Part shown: piece by piece, positions 11,884 to 23,150 of the stretch
Numbering within the stretch: position 1 is the stretch's first letter
How the letters are laid out: each line of letters begins with the position of its first letter
From: Diadophis punctatus similis
Taxonomy: Eukaryota > Chordata > Lepidosauria > Squamata > Dipsadidae
Assembly (NCBI GenBank): GCA_023053685.1
Contig: JALIGW010000002.1
Location: 250,428,356-250,492,355, forward strand
Length of the DNA: 64,000 nucleotides
Direction of reading: 5' to 3'
Notes under the pieces: generated by a model
Seen by the model: the letters and a program-made list of their open reading frames with translations, nothing else
Told to the model about the DNA's origin: nothing
Databases searched by the model: none
Made by a program: the position numbers and the translations under genes

Positions 11884-11887
<4 letters not shown>
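11146..11887. other. Non-coding flank of unit A, continued
   Basis: Colinear with 31428-32180 in unit B. No coding frame is conserved and nothing was recognised beyond the microsatellite that follows. Confidence 0.55.
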
Positions 11888-11981
<94 letters not shown>

Positions 11982-12001
11982 CACACACACACACACACAC
12001 A
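11888..12001. repeat. Compound microsatellite (CT)n(CA)n
   Basis: An uninterrupted CT run of about 60 bases passes into a CA run of about 50 bases with a short CCC break. At the same place unit B (32182-32213) has only a few CT and CA units. Open frames across it are low-complexity artefacts. Confidence 0.95.
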
Positions 12002-12254
12002 CCTGCAGACATCATAAACATCTCAGTGAGAGCAACCTGACCACTCCCTGGCAGTCAATAGAGAGGAAGAGAGAGAATGACCTGCTGCCATGTAATCAGT
12101 GAAAACATCTTCCAAACGCCTTGGTGGAGCCTGGAAAAGAGTGTTTTTCCACCTTCTGTCGCTAGATGGTGATCAGGCAACATCTGTCTCTAAAAAGCCA
12201 CCCACACTTTAGTGCCATCCGTGCTTGAACTTAAAAAAAGATATTAAACCATTG

Positions 12255-12389
12255 AGTACTGCATTGCTAGAAAGGATGGGAGGAGGGGAGAAACGGAGAG
12301 CAACTTCCTCTTCCGGAAGGCTCATGGGAGGAAGGTGGTGTGCAGAGCGGCTTTTCTGCTCTTCCCAGGATCGAAGCAGCAGCTGGAAG
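12255..12389 (+). other. Candidate 5' non-coding exon of the next finger gene (unit B gene)
   Basis: A GC-richer block with an ETS-like CTTCCGGAAG ends in CTGGAAG followed by GTGAGT (donor at 12390). The block is conserved at 32480-32599, about 44820-44935 and 56330-56456, always upstream of the next finger exon. Position, donor and conservation suggest the promoter and first exon of the downstream gene. This is inference; the exon start is not defined. Confidence 0.45.
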
Positions 12390-12840
12390 GTGAGTTGAGG
12401 GCAGGTGGGAGGAGAGTCCGGGAGAAAGTAGGACCGTTTGCTTTCCTCCACGGCCTGGAAGCAGAGAAGCAACCGGGCTGAAGCATGTCAGCTGCTGCTG
12501 CAGGTTTCTCCTCTGCCCAAATTTAAGCCCATTGGTGCTGCACGCTGTGAAACTGATGGCTGCAATTTTCTGCTGGTGGGAAGCTTTAAAAAGTCTCTCT
12601 TAAATTAAGGTTGATTCTTTGGGAATGGTCACATGCCTAACCCACAGGCTAGTGGTTTCCTGTCAAAGTTTCCATGGCCTCAGAAGCCTGTGGAGGCCTG
12701 CCTCGCCATCTCAATATATGAGCAATCATCAAACTTATCAGATTCCTGAGTAACATTAGTGCAGAAAGTTTGACTGTAACCATTTTGAATTATTTTTCAG
12801 GCTTGAAATTCATGGGTTTTCTCTATATTATAGGTGTGTG

Positions 12841-13193
12841 TAGGGTGAGTTTGATTTAAATCGAGTTGATTTATATCAACTCGATATAAATCATAATTTT
12901 TAAAGAGCATCTGTCACCTCTGTCCCGCAGCAGCTCTGACCTGCTGTTGACTCACCGACAGTCCCAATATTGCAGAACATACAGCCTTATTGTATATAAC
13001 TCAGCTCCATTTCATGCTGAATAAACTACATTATTAATGTATCTTAAATACAAAGCTATCTTTAGATAGATTTTCACTCCAAAAGCATTTTATTGAAATA
13101 GATTTGATAAAAATCAAAACAATCTAATCTAAATTTTTTAAAATCCGATTTTTTTATTTTTTATTTAAAAAAATCGATTTTTATCCACCCTGG
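12841..13193. mobile_element. hAT-like MITE, AT-rich, copy 1
   Basis: The ends TAGGGTGAGTTTGATTTAAA and ATCGATTTTTATCCACCCTG are imperfect inverted repeats. GGTGTGTG precedes the element at 12833-12840, and a degraded copy follows it. The copy at 33073-33423 has both flanking octamers intact, and 57710-57730 shows the uninterrupted site. Confidence 0.8.
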
Positions 13194-13271
13194 GTGGTGT
13201 GCGTATTTTTATTTTTCTCCTAATGTACATATTTGCAAACGTATAATCTCTCCCCAGGACTTCCAGATATA

Positions 13272-13366
13272 CAGTCATGTGAAAAAGAAAGTACACTCTC
13301 CTTGACTTCAGTCTTTTTCTAATTGGACTGTCATGAATCTTAACATTTAACAACCTAACCGAACCC
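13272..13366 (-). mobile_element. Tc1-like transposon, left end (A/B boundary)
   Basis: TA followed by CAGTCATGTGAAAAAGAAAG mirrors the right end at 3864. On the minus strand MLNVKIHDSPIRKRLK matches the Tc1 transposase region just after the DNA-binding domain. It ends at a copy of the flanking duplication GTAGAGTCTGAGATATAAC, where the L1 begins. Confidence 0.75.
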
Positions 13367-13388
13367 GTAGAGTCTGAGATATAACACT

Positions 13389-16300
13389 TTGTTTTTTTTT
13401 TATTTTAAATACAAATAATGCAAACAATACAAACATATACATATAAATCTAAATACAAAAAGAAAAAAATACAAATAATGCAGTGCACCCCCACCCCCAG
13501 AAACCATTCCCCCCTTATATTTCTTCTTCTATAACAGATAAAAGATATACAATATATTCTAATTGTGCCCTTATCCCCTCCAAAACAACATATATTCTTG
13601 AGTAGGTTTATTCCCTTTTCCTTCCACCAAGATTGATTTTATAAAATCCCCCCATATTTCATTATAATTGTTTGCTTTAATCATCCCTTTTTAAAATTTT
13701 TGTTGTTAATTTATCATTTGTTGCCATACTCCAAATTTCATTATACCATTCATTTCTTTGAATATTCCAATTTCGTCCCCAATATTTAGCCATCCCTAAT
13801 CTAGCTGCCATTATCAAATTTTCTTTTTTGTTTCATTTATATCCCATTGTTCCACCAGCAACAGTAATGCAATTCTCGGTGACCTATCTAAATTTACATT
13901 CAAAAGTGCTCTAATTTCTCTAAACACCATGTCCCATATTTTTTGTGCACTATCACAATCCCACCACATGTGTTTATATGTTCCAACCTCTTTCTTGCAC
14001 CTCCAACCAATAGTTGTATATTTACCATTTATTTGATTTAATTTACGTGGTGTTAGGTACCACCTCCGTATCACTTTATATCCATTTTCCTTAACTCTGA
14101 CATATTCTTATATATTCTTCTATTCCAAATATTTTTCCAATCATTATCATTTATTTCTCCTAAATCTGATTCCCAAATTAATTTTAAACTTTTGCCTGCT
14201 CTTCTAAATCAGTTAATATTCTATATATTTTCCCAATTCTTCCTTTACCTATATATTCTTCAATCACCTCACATTGTTTTATAATCATTTCAAATTTTGT
14301 TAACTGTCTATCTTTCTCGAATCTTTCTTCCACTTTTATCCATTTCTCTAATTGTATTAAAGTCAACCAATTTAATTTTATATCTGCTAAAACATTCTTT
14401 ACTTGTATTATATTCTTTATCTTGTTCTTCCAGTCTTCCCATTTATATACCGTATTTTTTGGAGTATAAGACGCACCTAAAAGAGGGTGGAAATGGTGCG
14501 TCTTATACACTGAATACAACTATTTTTGGCCTCCTGAAGGGTTGCCCCCGCATCCCATTTTTGTGAAAAATGGGCCAATTTTTCACAAAAACAGGGTGCA
14601 CAGAGGGTTTGGGAGGCCTGCAGAGTGCTCCTGGGCAAAAATGCCCCCATTTTTGTGAGAAATGGGCCATTTTTTGCAAAAATGGGGTCATTTTTGCCTT
14701 CCCGAGCCTTTAGGAGTATTCTGCAGGCCTCCCAAACCCACTGCATGCCCCGTTTTTCACAAAAATGGATGAAAACTGTTTTTTGCATTAAATGGGGCAT
14801 GCAGACGGTTTTGGAGGGCTGCAGAGTGCTCCTGGGGGCTGGGAAAAATGGGGCATTTTTTGCAAAAAAATTAGGTTTTTTTGCCTTCCCCCAGCCCCCG
14901 GGAGTACTCTGCATGCCTCCCAAACCCTCTGTGTGCCCCGTTTTTTGCAAAAACGGGTAAAAATGGGCTCATTTTTGCAAAAAATGGGGCTTGCAGAGGG
15001 TTTGGGAGGCCTGCAGTGTGCTCCTGGGATCCGGGGAGGAAAAAAACTTTTTTTCTTACTTACCTCTTCGAAATCTTCATGCGTCTTATACACCGGTGCG
15101 TCTTATACTCCGAAAAATACGGTGTCTGATTTTCTTTTAGTTTACTAATCCATTCTTTCAATTCAATCTTAGAGAATTTCTCCATTTCCACCACTGGCGT
15201 TAAAGAAGAAATTCCTGGCATTAGTCGGCATCTCCATTTATTCCACAATTCTATCAAATTTTTTAAAAGGGATTTTGAATCCTCCTAACAATTTTTTAAT
15301 ATCTTTTTTAAACCAATATGTTTCTATAGGATTACCTATTCCCTTAATTATTTCAACACTATATCCCTCCATATTAAATCTCTGGTTCTGCTATAATGTC
15401 TGGGACCACATTTAATTGATTAGCTACTCAATAATTTCTAACATTTGGAAGACCCCACCCACCCTTTTTTAATGGTTCATACCATAATGCTTTACTTATT
15501 CTTGCTCGCTTACTTCCATTACAATACACCTCTTGCTTTATTTGCTTTAATACTTGATCCGAAAATTTAATTGGCATCATCCAAAACAAAAAATTAATTT
15601 TTGATAAAACTTTCATTTTTATCATTGCAATTCTTCTGAACCATGATAATTTTACTTTCTCATAATTATCTATTTTATCTTTTATAACTTTCTTTAGCTT
15701 TTCATAATTTATTTTCTTTAACTCTTGAATATCTTTTGGGATGTCAATACCTAAATATTTAATAGTATCTACTATTTTTAATTTATATTTTCCTTTCAAT
15801 ACATCCACTTCTTCGTTACTATGGTTACAGACATCAGTTCTGATTTCCCCTAGTTTATTTATAATCCACTATATTTCCCAAATTCATTCAGATGTAAATA
15901 TATCCTCTCTATGTTAACTACGGGTTTTTGAAATGTTAAAAATGTATCATCTGCAAATAAATTTTTTTTAGTTTTTTTCTGTATACCAATTCCTTCAATC
16001 AATGAATCTTCCCTAATTGCATTTGCCAAAACCTCCATCAATATTGCAAATAAAACTGTGGATAGAGGGCAATCCTGTCTCGTTCCCCGGTTTAAGGTTA
16101 TTGTCTCTGTAACACCATCATTTATAGTTATACTCACTTTATTCTCTGAATATAATTGATTTATCAGTTATCTAAATTTTTTCCAAAACCTAACTTCTCT
16201 ATTAATATCTTCAATGTAGGCCATTTCACACAATCAAAGATGTATTAGATTAAATACATCTAATGCTAATATACCTACCTTCAATTTTTGATTCTTTATA

Positions 16301-16660
16301 TAATAACCAATATTTAATACCCATCTTACTATATCTGACATTTGTCGGCCTCTTATAAATCCACGCTGGTCATTTTTAATATAAATCTCTATAAATATAT
16401 TCAATCTATTTGCCAATGTTGCTTTAAAAACCTTAGTGTCCTGATTAATAAGGACACTATTGGTCTATATGATCCTGGGTGTGTATGATCTTTACCTGTT
16501 TTCGCTATCAGTATTATCAAAGATTGCTTCCAGGAACTTGGAAGATTTTCCCCTTCCATTATATTATTACACATTATCTTCAACTTCGGCATCAATAGTC
16601 CTTTAAAATTTTTATAATATTCTACACCTAGTCCATCTAACCCTGCTTTCCAGCTCCGTT
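13389..16660 (-). mobile_element. L1-clade LINE, ORF2 3' part (unit B)
   Basis: Full extent of the shared L1 copy: T-rich 3' tail at the left (13389 onward), C-terminal ORF2 at 13814-14074 (WRCKKEVGTYKHMWWDC), then frames at 14184-14519, 15428-15808, 15859-16137, 16234-16416 and 16401-16595 covering the RT (FADD near 15950). Many frameshifts and stops are present. Copies of a roughly 25-bp host segment (TGTAGAGTCTG..ATATAACTCTTT) flank the whole insert on the far sides, as expected of a target-site duplication. Confidence 0.9.
14450..15122. mobile_element. Non-autonomous TIR transposon, copy B
   Basis: Best preserved copy of the element at 349-1044: left end CCGTATTTTTTGGAGTATAA, right end its inverted partner TTATACTCCGAAAAATACGG. 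673 bp long with the same GCAAAAATGGGG module organisation. Confidence 0.8.
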
Positions 16661-16855
16661 CTCCACCGTCACATGCAGGGCAAGAAAAGTAGTCTGTGGG
16701 ACTATGGTAAAAAGACCTTCCAACTTCGCGAGATATTATTTTTCTTAATGAGAAGTTAGAAGGTCTGAACTACCAGTATTATTTTTTTACCATAGTCCAA
16801 CAGACAACTTTTCTTGCCCTGCATGTGATGGTGGAGAACGGAGCTGGAAAGCAGG
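16642..16855. repeat. Long hairpin at the L1 5' junction (unit B)
   Basis: Arms 16642-16727 and 16752-16855 are inverted copies, as in unit A. Confidence 0.85.
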
Positions 16856-17233
16856 TTAGTGAAGAGATGTGGCTGCCTTGGGAGGGTTGGGTGGGGGTGA
16901 GGGACGTCTGTGTCTGTGTGTGAGAGAGAGAGGTGGGAGTGGGGGGTTGGCATGGGTGGCCTGGCTGAAGGACTTTTGGGTAAGTCGATGCCTCAATGCC
17001 TCTTCACCAAATGTCCAAACTCAAAGCTTCTCTGAAAAATGCCCATTTCCAACTCAAGTACAGTCCAGTCTTTGGGAGAAAAGCAAGGGAGATAACTCAC
17101 GTTTCATATTCTCTTAAATTCCATAATCTTTAGATGGGTGTTATACTTTTGAATCCATTATTTGCGATGGCCCGGAGGAGACAGAAATTCAGTGTCTGTC
17201 GTCCATTCTGGCTAGCTCCGGCCCACTAACTGA
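16856..17233. other. Unidentified segment (unit B copy)
   Basis: Copy of 2780-3160; nothing recognised. Confidence 0.5.
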
Positions 17234-17234
17234 A

Positions 17235-17939
17235 GCATGTAGAGTCTGGCATATAACTCTTTCCCTTTTTTTTAGCAATTCCTCTGGCCATTGCATCATC
17301 TGACCTTGGGGCGAATTTTCTTGGATGTCCATTCCTGGGAAGACTGGCAACCTACTTGAATGTTTCCCACTTGTGAATAATCTTTCCCACTGTAGAATGA
17401 TGGATTTTAAATTGTTTGGAAATGGCCTCTTAAAGTTTCCCAAATTGATGGGCAGCAACAGTTGCTTCTCTTAGATCATTGCTCATGTCTTTACTCTTTG
17501 GAATTGTGTTAGCATACATCTCAATCCTGGAGACCAGGAAACCCCTACAACTTCGACTTTTATAGATGTAGTCACACTTGCTGATGATCAATTGATCAAG
17601 GGCACTTTATTAGCAGTACTTGGCTGCTACTTGGCCTCTTTATACTATGAAAGCAGTGAGAAATTTCCTAATGGTGGGAACAAGTAATCCGCAGAACAAC
17701 TTGCCTTCAGAAGTTGTGGTGCTCCATCACTGGAGGCTTTTCAGAAGAGACGAGAGTGCCACTTGTCTGAAATGGTATAGGCCAGGGTGTCCTGTTTGAG
17801 CTGAGGCTGAATTAGAAGACCTGCAAAGTCCCTTCCAATTGTGTTATTCTCTTCTGTTCTGTTGCAATAATATTTATGATGTCCTGATAAGTAAAACCAT
17901 AGAAATGAAAGAGGGTGTACTTTCTTTTTCACTTGACTG
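17235..17939 (-). mobile_element. Tc1-like transposon, right half, with nested CR1 end (unit B)
   Basis: Same structure as 3162-3864: transposase N-terminal remnant at 17189-17458, nested CR1 3' end at about 17690-17875, terminus CACTTGACTG then TA. Confidence 0.75.
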
Positions 17940-18189
17940 TATTTGAAAACAACCCTTTACACTGCTAAGAATTTGTGATTGACCCAGTCAACAAGTGAAT
18001 TTCATCATTGAATGGATATTTGACCTTGGATCTCGGTAGCCTTCCATGTGTCAAACGAATCATGATTATTGTCAGAGCTTATTGGATCATTGTGGCATGT
18101 TTGCTTTTTCATTGTAACATAAACTTTTTTCTTTTTTTTCTCTCATCTTCTGCAACCATTAAAGATACCCTTTTATTTGAATCTTACAG

Positions 18190-18778
18190 ACAAAGAGGAG
18201 AGCAATAAGAGAACTCTGGACAACTGAGGATAACAAGCAACATTGAATAGCAAACCAAGTCAGTCCAGAAATCAAAATATTTTCCGTTTTCTTCAGAGAG
18301 CCACACAATTCTTCACCTTCCTCAACAAATGAGAGAAAAACGAGAGAAAATCAAGAAGAGATTTCTAGCTGGGGAAAGTAGAGGGTGAAATTCAAGCATA
18401 CGTTACATGAAAAGTCAAGGGAAATTATTTTTCCATTGAGCAAACGAGGGAAATACCTGGATGTTTGTGGGGAGGAAAATTTCAATTGGAAAGCCAAACA
18501 GAGCAGTGTTACAGGCCTCGCTCTGGGAGGAAAAAATACCACTAAATCAAAGCACCACTAAAGAAGGGATAATCCATATTTTGGACCTCCTCAGGAATAT
18601 TACAACTTGCAAATCACAGCTGATTACACCTGAGAGGATCCCGACTGGAGAAAAGCCAAACAATGCTCTAAATGTGGCAAAACCTCTGATCCAAACAACT
18701 CTGTTGTGGTTCTTGGAAGGACCCACATAGGAGAGAAGCCCTACAAGTGCTCCCAATGTGGTAAATCCTTTAGCGAGC
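18190..18778 (+). other. Degenerate leader of finger exon, unit B
   Basis: Begins after the CTTACAG acceptor. It contains stops in all frames and two decayed fingers near 18640-18770. Near-identical to 4114-4703. Confidence 0.6.
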
Positions 18779-20365
18779 ATGGCAACGTGGACTGACAGGA
18801 AGAGGAAACCGTTTGAATGTCCTGATTGTGGGAAAAAATTTTTATATAATTCCAACCTGGTGAGACACCAGAGGATTCACACAGGAGAGAAACTGTTTGA
18901 ATGTCCTGACTGTGGGAAAAGTTTCAGTCAGAATTCTTACCTCGTTTCACACCAGAGGACTCATACAGGAGAGAGACCCTATGATTGTCCTGACTGTGGG
19001 AAAGGTTTCAGTCACAATTCAAGCCTTATTGTCCACCAAAGAACTCACACCAAGGAGAAACCATTTGAATGTCCTATTTGTGGGAAAAGTTTCACTCGTA
19101 ATTCCCGCCTGGTGAGACACCAGAGGACTCACACAGGAGATAAACCCTTTGAATGTCCTGATTGTGGGAAAAGTTTCAGTCAGAATTCTCACCTGGTGAG
19201 ACACCAGAGGACTCACACAGGAGAAAAACCCTTTGAATGTCCTATCTGTGGGAAAAGTTTCACTGATAATTCCAGCCTTATTGGCCACCAGAGGACTCAC
19301 ACAGGAGAGAAACCGTTTGAATGTCGTGATTGTGGGAATTTTTTTTTATATAATTCCAACCTGGCGAGACACCAGAGGATTCACACAGGAGAGAAACTGT
19401 TTGAATGTCCTGACTGTGGTAAAAGTTTTAGTCAGAATTCAAGCCTTATTGTCCACCAAAGCACTCACACCAAGGAGAAACCATTTGAATGTCCTATTTG
19501 TGGGAAAAGTTTCAGTCGTAATTACAGCCTGAAAAAGTTTCCTGACTGTGGTAAAAGTTTTAGTCAGAATTCAAGCCTTATTGTCCACCAAAGCACTCAC
19601 ACCAAGGAGAAACCATTTGAATGTCCTATTTGTGGGAAAAGTTTCAGTCGTAATTACAGCCTTATTGTCCACCAAAGCACTCACACCAAGGAGAAACCAT
19701 TTGAATGTCCTATTTGTGGGAAAAGTTTCAGTCGTAATTACAGCCTGGTGGAACACCAGAGGACTCACACAGGAGAGAAACCCTTTGAGTGTCCTGATTG
19801 TGGTAAAAGTTTCAGTCACATTTCCAGCCTGGTGAAACACAAGAGGACTCACACAGGAGAGAAACCCTTTGAATGTCTTGACTGTGGGAAAAGTTTCAGT
19901 TACAATTCCAGCCTTATTGGCCACCAGAGGATTCACACAGGAGACAAACCCTTTCAATGTCCTATTTGTGGGAAAAGTTTTAGTCATAATTACAGCCTGG
20001 TGGAACACCAGAGGACTCACACAGGAGAAAAACCCTTTGAATGTCCTATCTGTGCGAAAAGTTTCAGTCACAATTCCAGCCTTATTGTCCACCAGGGGAT
20101 TCACACAGGAGAGAAACCCTTTCAATGTTCTGATTGTGGTAAAAGTTTCAGTCAGAATTCCCACCTCATTGCCCACCAGAGGATTCACACAGGAGAGAAA
20201 CCCTTTCAATGTTCTGATTGTGGTAAAAGGTTCAGCGAAAATTCCAACCTGGTGAAACACAAGAGGACTCACACAGGAGAGAAACCCTTTAAATGTCCTG
20301 TTTGTGGGGAAAGTTTCAGTCAGAAATCCAACCTCATTGGCCACCAGAGGATTCACACAGGATAG
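18779..20365 (+). CDS. C2H2 zinc-finger array protein, unit B (truncated)
   Basis: About 528 aa from the conserved ATG. I count nineteen finger modules, seventeen complete. Modules 9 and 10 are a chimera: SRNYSLKKFPDCGKSF has lost the His pair of one finger and the first Cys of the next, in frame. Around them 122 bp is exactly repeated, so the array expanded recently. Helix residues -1, 3 and 6 differ between fingers (for example [24 protein letters not shown]). No effector domain is visible. The frame ends at TAG (20363-20365) replacing a linker Glu. Beyond it the terminal fingers are split by a solo LTR and a SINE, so the original C-terminus is lost. Confidence 0.8.
   Translation: MATWTDRKRKPFECPDCGKKFLYNSNLVRHQRIHTGEKLFECPDCGKSFSQNSYLVSHQRTHTGERPYDCPDCGKGFSHNSSLIVHQRTHTKEKPFECPICGKSFTRNSRLVRHQRTHTGDKPFECPDCGKSFSQNSHLVRHQRTHTGEKPFECPICGKSFTDNSSLIGHQRTHTGEKPFECRDCGNFFLYNSNLARHQRIHTGEKLFECPDCGKSFSQNSSLIVHQSTHTKEKPFECPICGKSFSRNYSLKKFPDCGKSFSQNSSLIVHQSTHTKEKPFECPICGKSFSRNYSLIVHQSTHTKEKPFECPICGKSFSRNYSLVEHQRTHTGEKPFECPDCGKSFSHISSLVKHKRTHTGEKPFECLDCGKSFSYNSSLIGHQRIHTGDKPFQCPICGKSFSHNYSLVEHQRTHTGEKPFECPICAKSFSHNSSLIVHQGIHTGEKPFQCSDCGKSFSQNSHLIAHQRIHTGEKPFQCSDCGKRFSENSNLVKHKRTHTGEKPFKCPVCGESFSQKSNLIGHQRIHTG
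19409..19662. repeat. Exact 122-bp duplication of finger DNA
   Basis: 19409-19530 and 19541-19662 are identical over 122 bases (offset 132). Nine unrelated bases, AAAAAGTTT with its neighbours, mark the joint. A further 84-bp finger repeat follows at once. This is the mark of recent unequal crossing-over or slippage inside the array. Confidence 0.9.
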
Positions 20366-20427
20366 AAACCCTTTCATTGTTCTGATTGTGGTAAAAGTTT
20401 CAGTAAGAATTCCAACCTGATGACACA

Positions 20428-20847
20428 TGTTAAGGAAGGAAGCTGCAGAGTCCAGGGTTTACGAAGCGGAATGGGTGGTTGTGGCTTGATAAAGTCAATA
20501 ATTGATAACGTGTTGTAGAAAATAAGCTTTACTCAAAATAAACAGCACAATAACATAAACAGTCCATTCTTTATTTATCTCTAGTAGAATACTTGAACTT
20601 CTTTGTACGTTATATTCTTTAGTCCTTCACACACAGTGAGTAACAATCAAGCAAACCTCTCTCTTTCTCTCTGTCAAGCCAAGCTGCGAGCACTCCTCCG
20701 CATATGCGCTTACTTGCTCTCTTTTTATAGTAATCAACAAACAAACCTGGATTCACTTAAAGCAACAATACATATTTATACAAACTTGGATTTCATTTTT
20801 ACTTCTTTATATTAGGAAACCCAATCTGGTTAGTTATAACCTTAACA
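20428..20847 (-). mobile_element. Solo LTR, probably Ty1/copia-related
   Basis: 420 bp bounded by TGTTAAGG and CCTTAACA. It shares scattered text and layout with the intact copia LTRs at 24276 and 28734, such as ATAAACAGTCCA after an A/T-rich stretch. Its orientation is taken from that likeness. It interrupts the finger array of unit B. Confidence 0.6.
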
Positions 20848-20852
20848 TTACA

Positions 20853-21073
20853 AGAGCTGAAGTGGTGCAGTGGTTAAATTGCAGGCTGACTGCTAGTTCA
20901 GCAGTTCAGCTGTTCAAATCTCACTAGGCTCAAGGTTGACTCAGCCTTCCATCCTTCCGAGGTCGGTAAAATGAGGACCCAGATTGTTGGGGGCAATATG
21001 CTGAACTCTGTAAACCGCTTAGAGAGTGCTGTAAAGCACTATGAAGCGGTATATAAGAAAAGTGCTATTGCTA
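20853..21073 (+). mobile_element. tRNA-derived SINE (Sauria-SINE-like)
   Basis: An A-box-like GTGGTGCAGTGGTTAAATTG and a B-box-like GTTCAAATCTC form the Pol III promoter. The body ends in AAACCGCTTAGAGAGTGCTG and GAAGCGGTATATAAG, the Bov-B-like tail used for LINE-driven mobilisation. ATTACA flanks both sides. It is inserted next to the solo LTR. Confidence 0.75.
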
Positions 21074-21482
21074 TTACACCAGAGGACTCACGTAGGAGAG
21101 AAGCCATTTGAGTGTCCAGAGTGTGGGAAAGATTTCAGTATTAGTAGTAGCCTTCTAAATCATATGCTTATACACACAGGGGAGAAACCATTTGTGTGCC
21201 CCCAGTGTGGATGGTGCTTCAGGAAACACTCCACCCTTATTGCACACAAGAAAATCCACATGAGGCCCCAAGTAATGAGTGTAGAGAAGGTTTGAATTTC
21301 ATTTCTAATGTCCCATTGTAAGTCCAGCTGAGATATTGACCGTTTAGTTTGACTACAAAGGATTTGCCTACTTTTTTGTAGGCAAATATGTGATGGTATT
21401 GGACGTGAAGGAGGAAAGAAAAATGGCAACATAGCAGTTTGATAATTCCTATCTGGCCATCAGCAGCAGAAGTTGGTGGGTA

Positions 21483-22276
21483 TGGGTAGTCCTCGGGTTA
21501 TGAATGTAATGGATCCTGCCATTCCATCCATAACTCGAGAATTCATGGGAGTGAACTTGTACATTGAACGACATCACTCCCTGCTTTTGCCGTTGCACAT
21601 CAGCCTGACGAGACCTTTGGCGCCGAGAAAACAACGCCCGGGAGGCTGCGCGCGGCCTCTCTCAGGGCTGCTTTCTTGTCCGCAAATCACTTGAGGATTG
21701 CATTCTAGTAGGCTTTGGCAGCCCTTTGCAAAAAGCCTTTGCCTGTAGGAACAAGGATTCGGAGGACACGCCAGCTCCTCCCAATCTCCGCTGGTGCCAA
21801 CAAAGGCTTTTTGAAAGGGCTGCTGAAGCCTATAGGAATGCAATCTCCCTGTAAGCTTTGGCAAGGAAACAGCAAACAGAGGAAAGGCCTGAAGGACCAA
21901 GCCTTCCCTCAAACATCCAGGCCTCAATTTGCAGAGAATAGAGGCCTAAAGTGTGAGATTACACAAGATCTCACGCTACTAAGTTCGCAGTACGTTAGGC
22001 CTCTGTTCTTTGTGAATGCGGGCAAAGAAACTGCAACAGAGAGGAGGTCTTTGCAAGATAAGTGACTCTCCAAAGGTGAAATGCCTGTGAAGACCCAGTG
22101 AGGGGCGGAATCGGTGGGGTGAATGTTGCAGAGTCCCTGCAGTCGTTTGTAAGGGTGAACAACTGTTGTGGGGCTGCCATATTCATAATTTTGGGATTTG
22201 TTGGTAAATGCTAGGGGGCATTTATTGCGTAATGAATGTTCACTAAGGGAATGATTGTATCTCCGGGGATTACCTG
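21483..22276. mobile_element. Tigger/pogo-like DNA transposon (unit B)
   Basis: Same element and position as 6204-6997, also 794 bp, flanked by TA. Confidence 0.75.
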
Positions 22277-23150
22277 TATTTATTTTTTATCATGGTAGAT
22301 GATAGAAATGCCACGTACAGAGTCCCAGCCTTTTTCTCCCTGTGTGCCCTCAAGATTTTCAGTCCCAGGACTTCCGGTTGGCTCCGCAAGCATCGAGGAC
22401 TCTCCTCGTTGAGTGCCTGTTCTGAGGTCCCGTAAAGCCGCCAAAACAGCTGTCTGGCGGCTTGAAAATCTTCTCCCCGGGGAGAAGATGAGAGCCGACA
22501 GGTGAGGGTAGAGCCCCCCTAGTGCCCCAGGAGACAATCTGGGGCGCGAAGGGTGAGGGCTCCCCAGGCAGCCTGTCACTTGCTCCAGGAATTCGGACGC
22601 CTCCGCTTATGCGGAGCAAGATGCCGCGACCAGCTCTGCTTTCAAGATGGGATTTATAATATTTTGAATCACTGCAGACAGCAGACAGAGAAAGGCAGGA
22701 GATCCGAATGGCAAGTACCTTAACTTTAACTCCAATGCTGACTTTCATTTTGGAAGTTACAAATTAATTGAGCTAACAAGCAACAAAATGGCGATTGAAA
22801 ATTCAGAGGGTGTGGAAAGTGAAAGCTAGAAAGTTTCATTTCGTTAACAGCCCTTTGTATGGAAACGCCTGACTCTGAGGGATTCTTTTTTCTTTCTCTT
22901 TGACTTTGGAATAAAATAACAAATCAAATTTTAAAACCTAAATGGCTTTAAAACTTGGAAAGACTGTTATTAATAAAGGATTTGGCCTTTTGTCTGAAAA
23001 TGTTTGAAAACGCCTGACTTTGATGAATTCTCTTCTCTCTCTTATCTTGGATTAAAACCAAAAGTTTAACCTTAAATTTTAAATGGCTTTTAAACCTGGA
23101 AGTACTGTTTTTAAAAAGGATTTGAGCACCCCCCTGTTTATACTTCAAGA

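Larger units (their letters stand above)
20366..21295 (+). pseudogene. Split C-terminal fingers, unit B
   Basis: 20366-20427 continues the array ([17 protein letters not shown]) up to a solo LTR. After the LTR and a SINE the array resumes at about 21079 with the conserved last two fingers ([32 protein letters not shown]) and the tail MSVEKV. It is separated from the coding part by a stop and about 650 bp of insertion. Confidence 0.85.

Noticed and set aside
11646..12102. Frames of 67-118 codons across the CT/CA microsatellite
   Set aside because: Low-complexity RE, SL, HT and CV repeats; the frame is not preserved in unit B.
20853..21073. Possible tRNA gene, given the A-box and B-box sequences
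   Set aside because: The promoter boxes sit in a SINE body with a LINE-type tail; no complete cloverleaf was seen.
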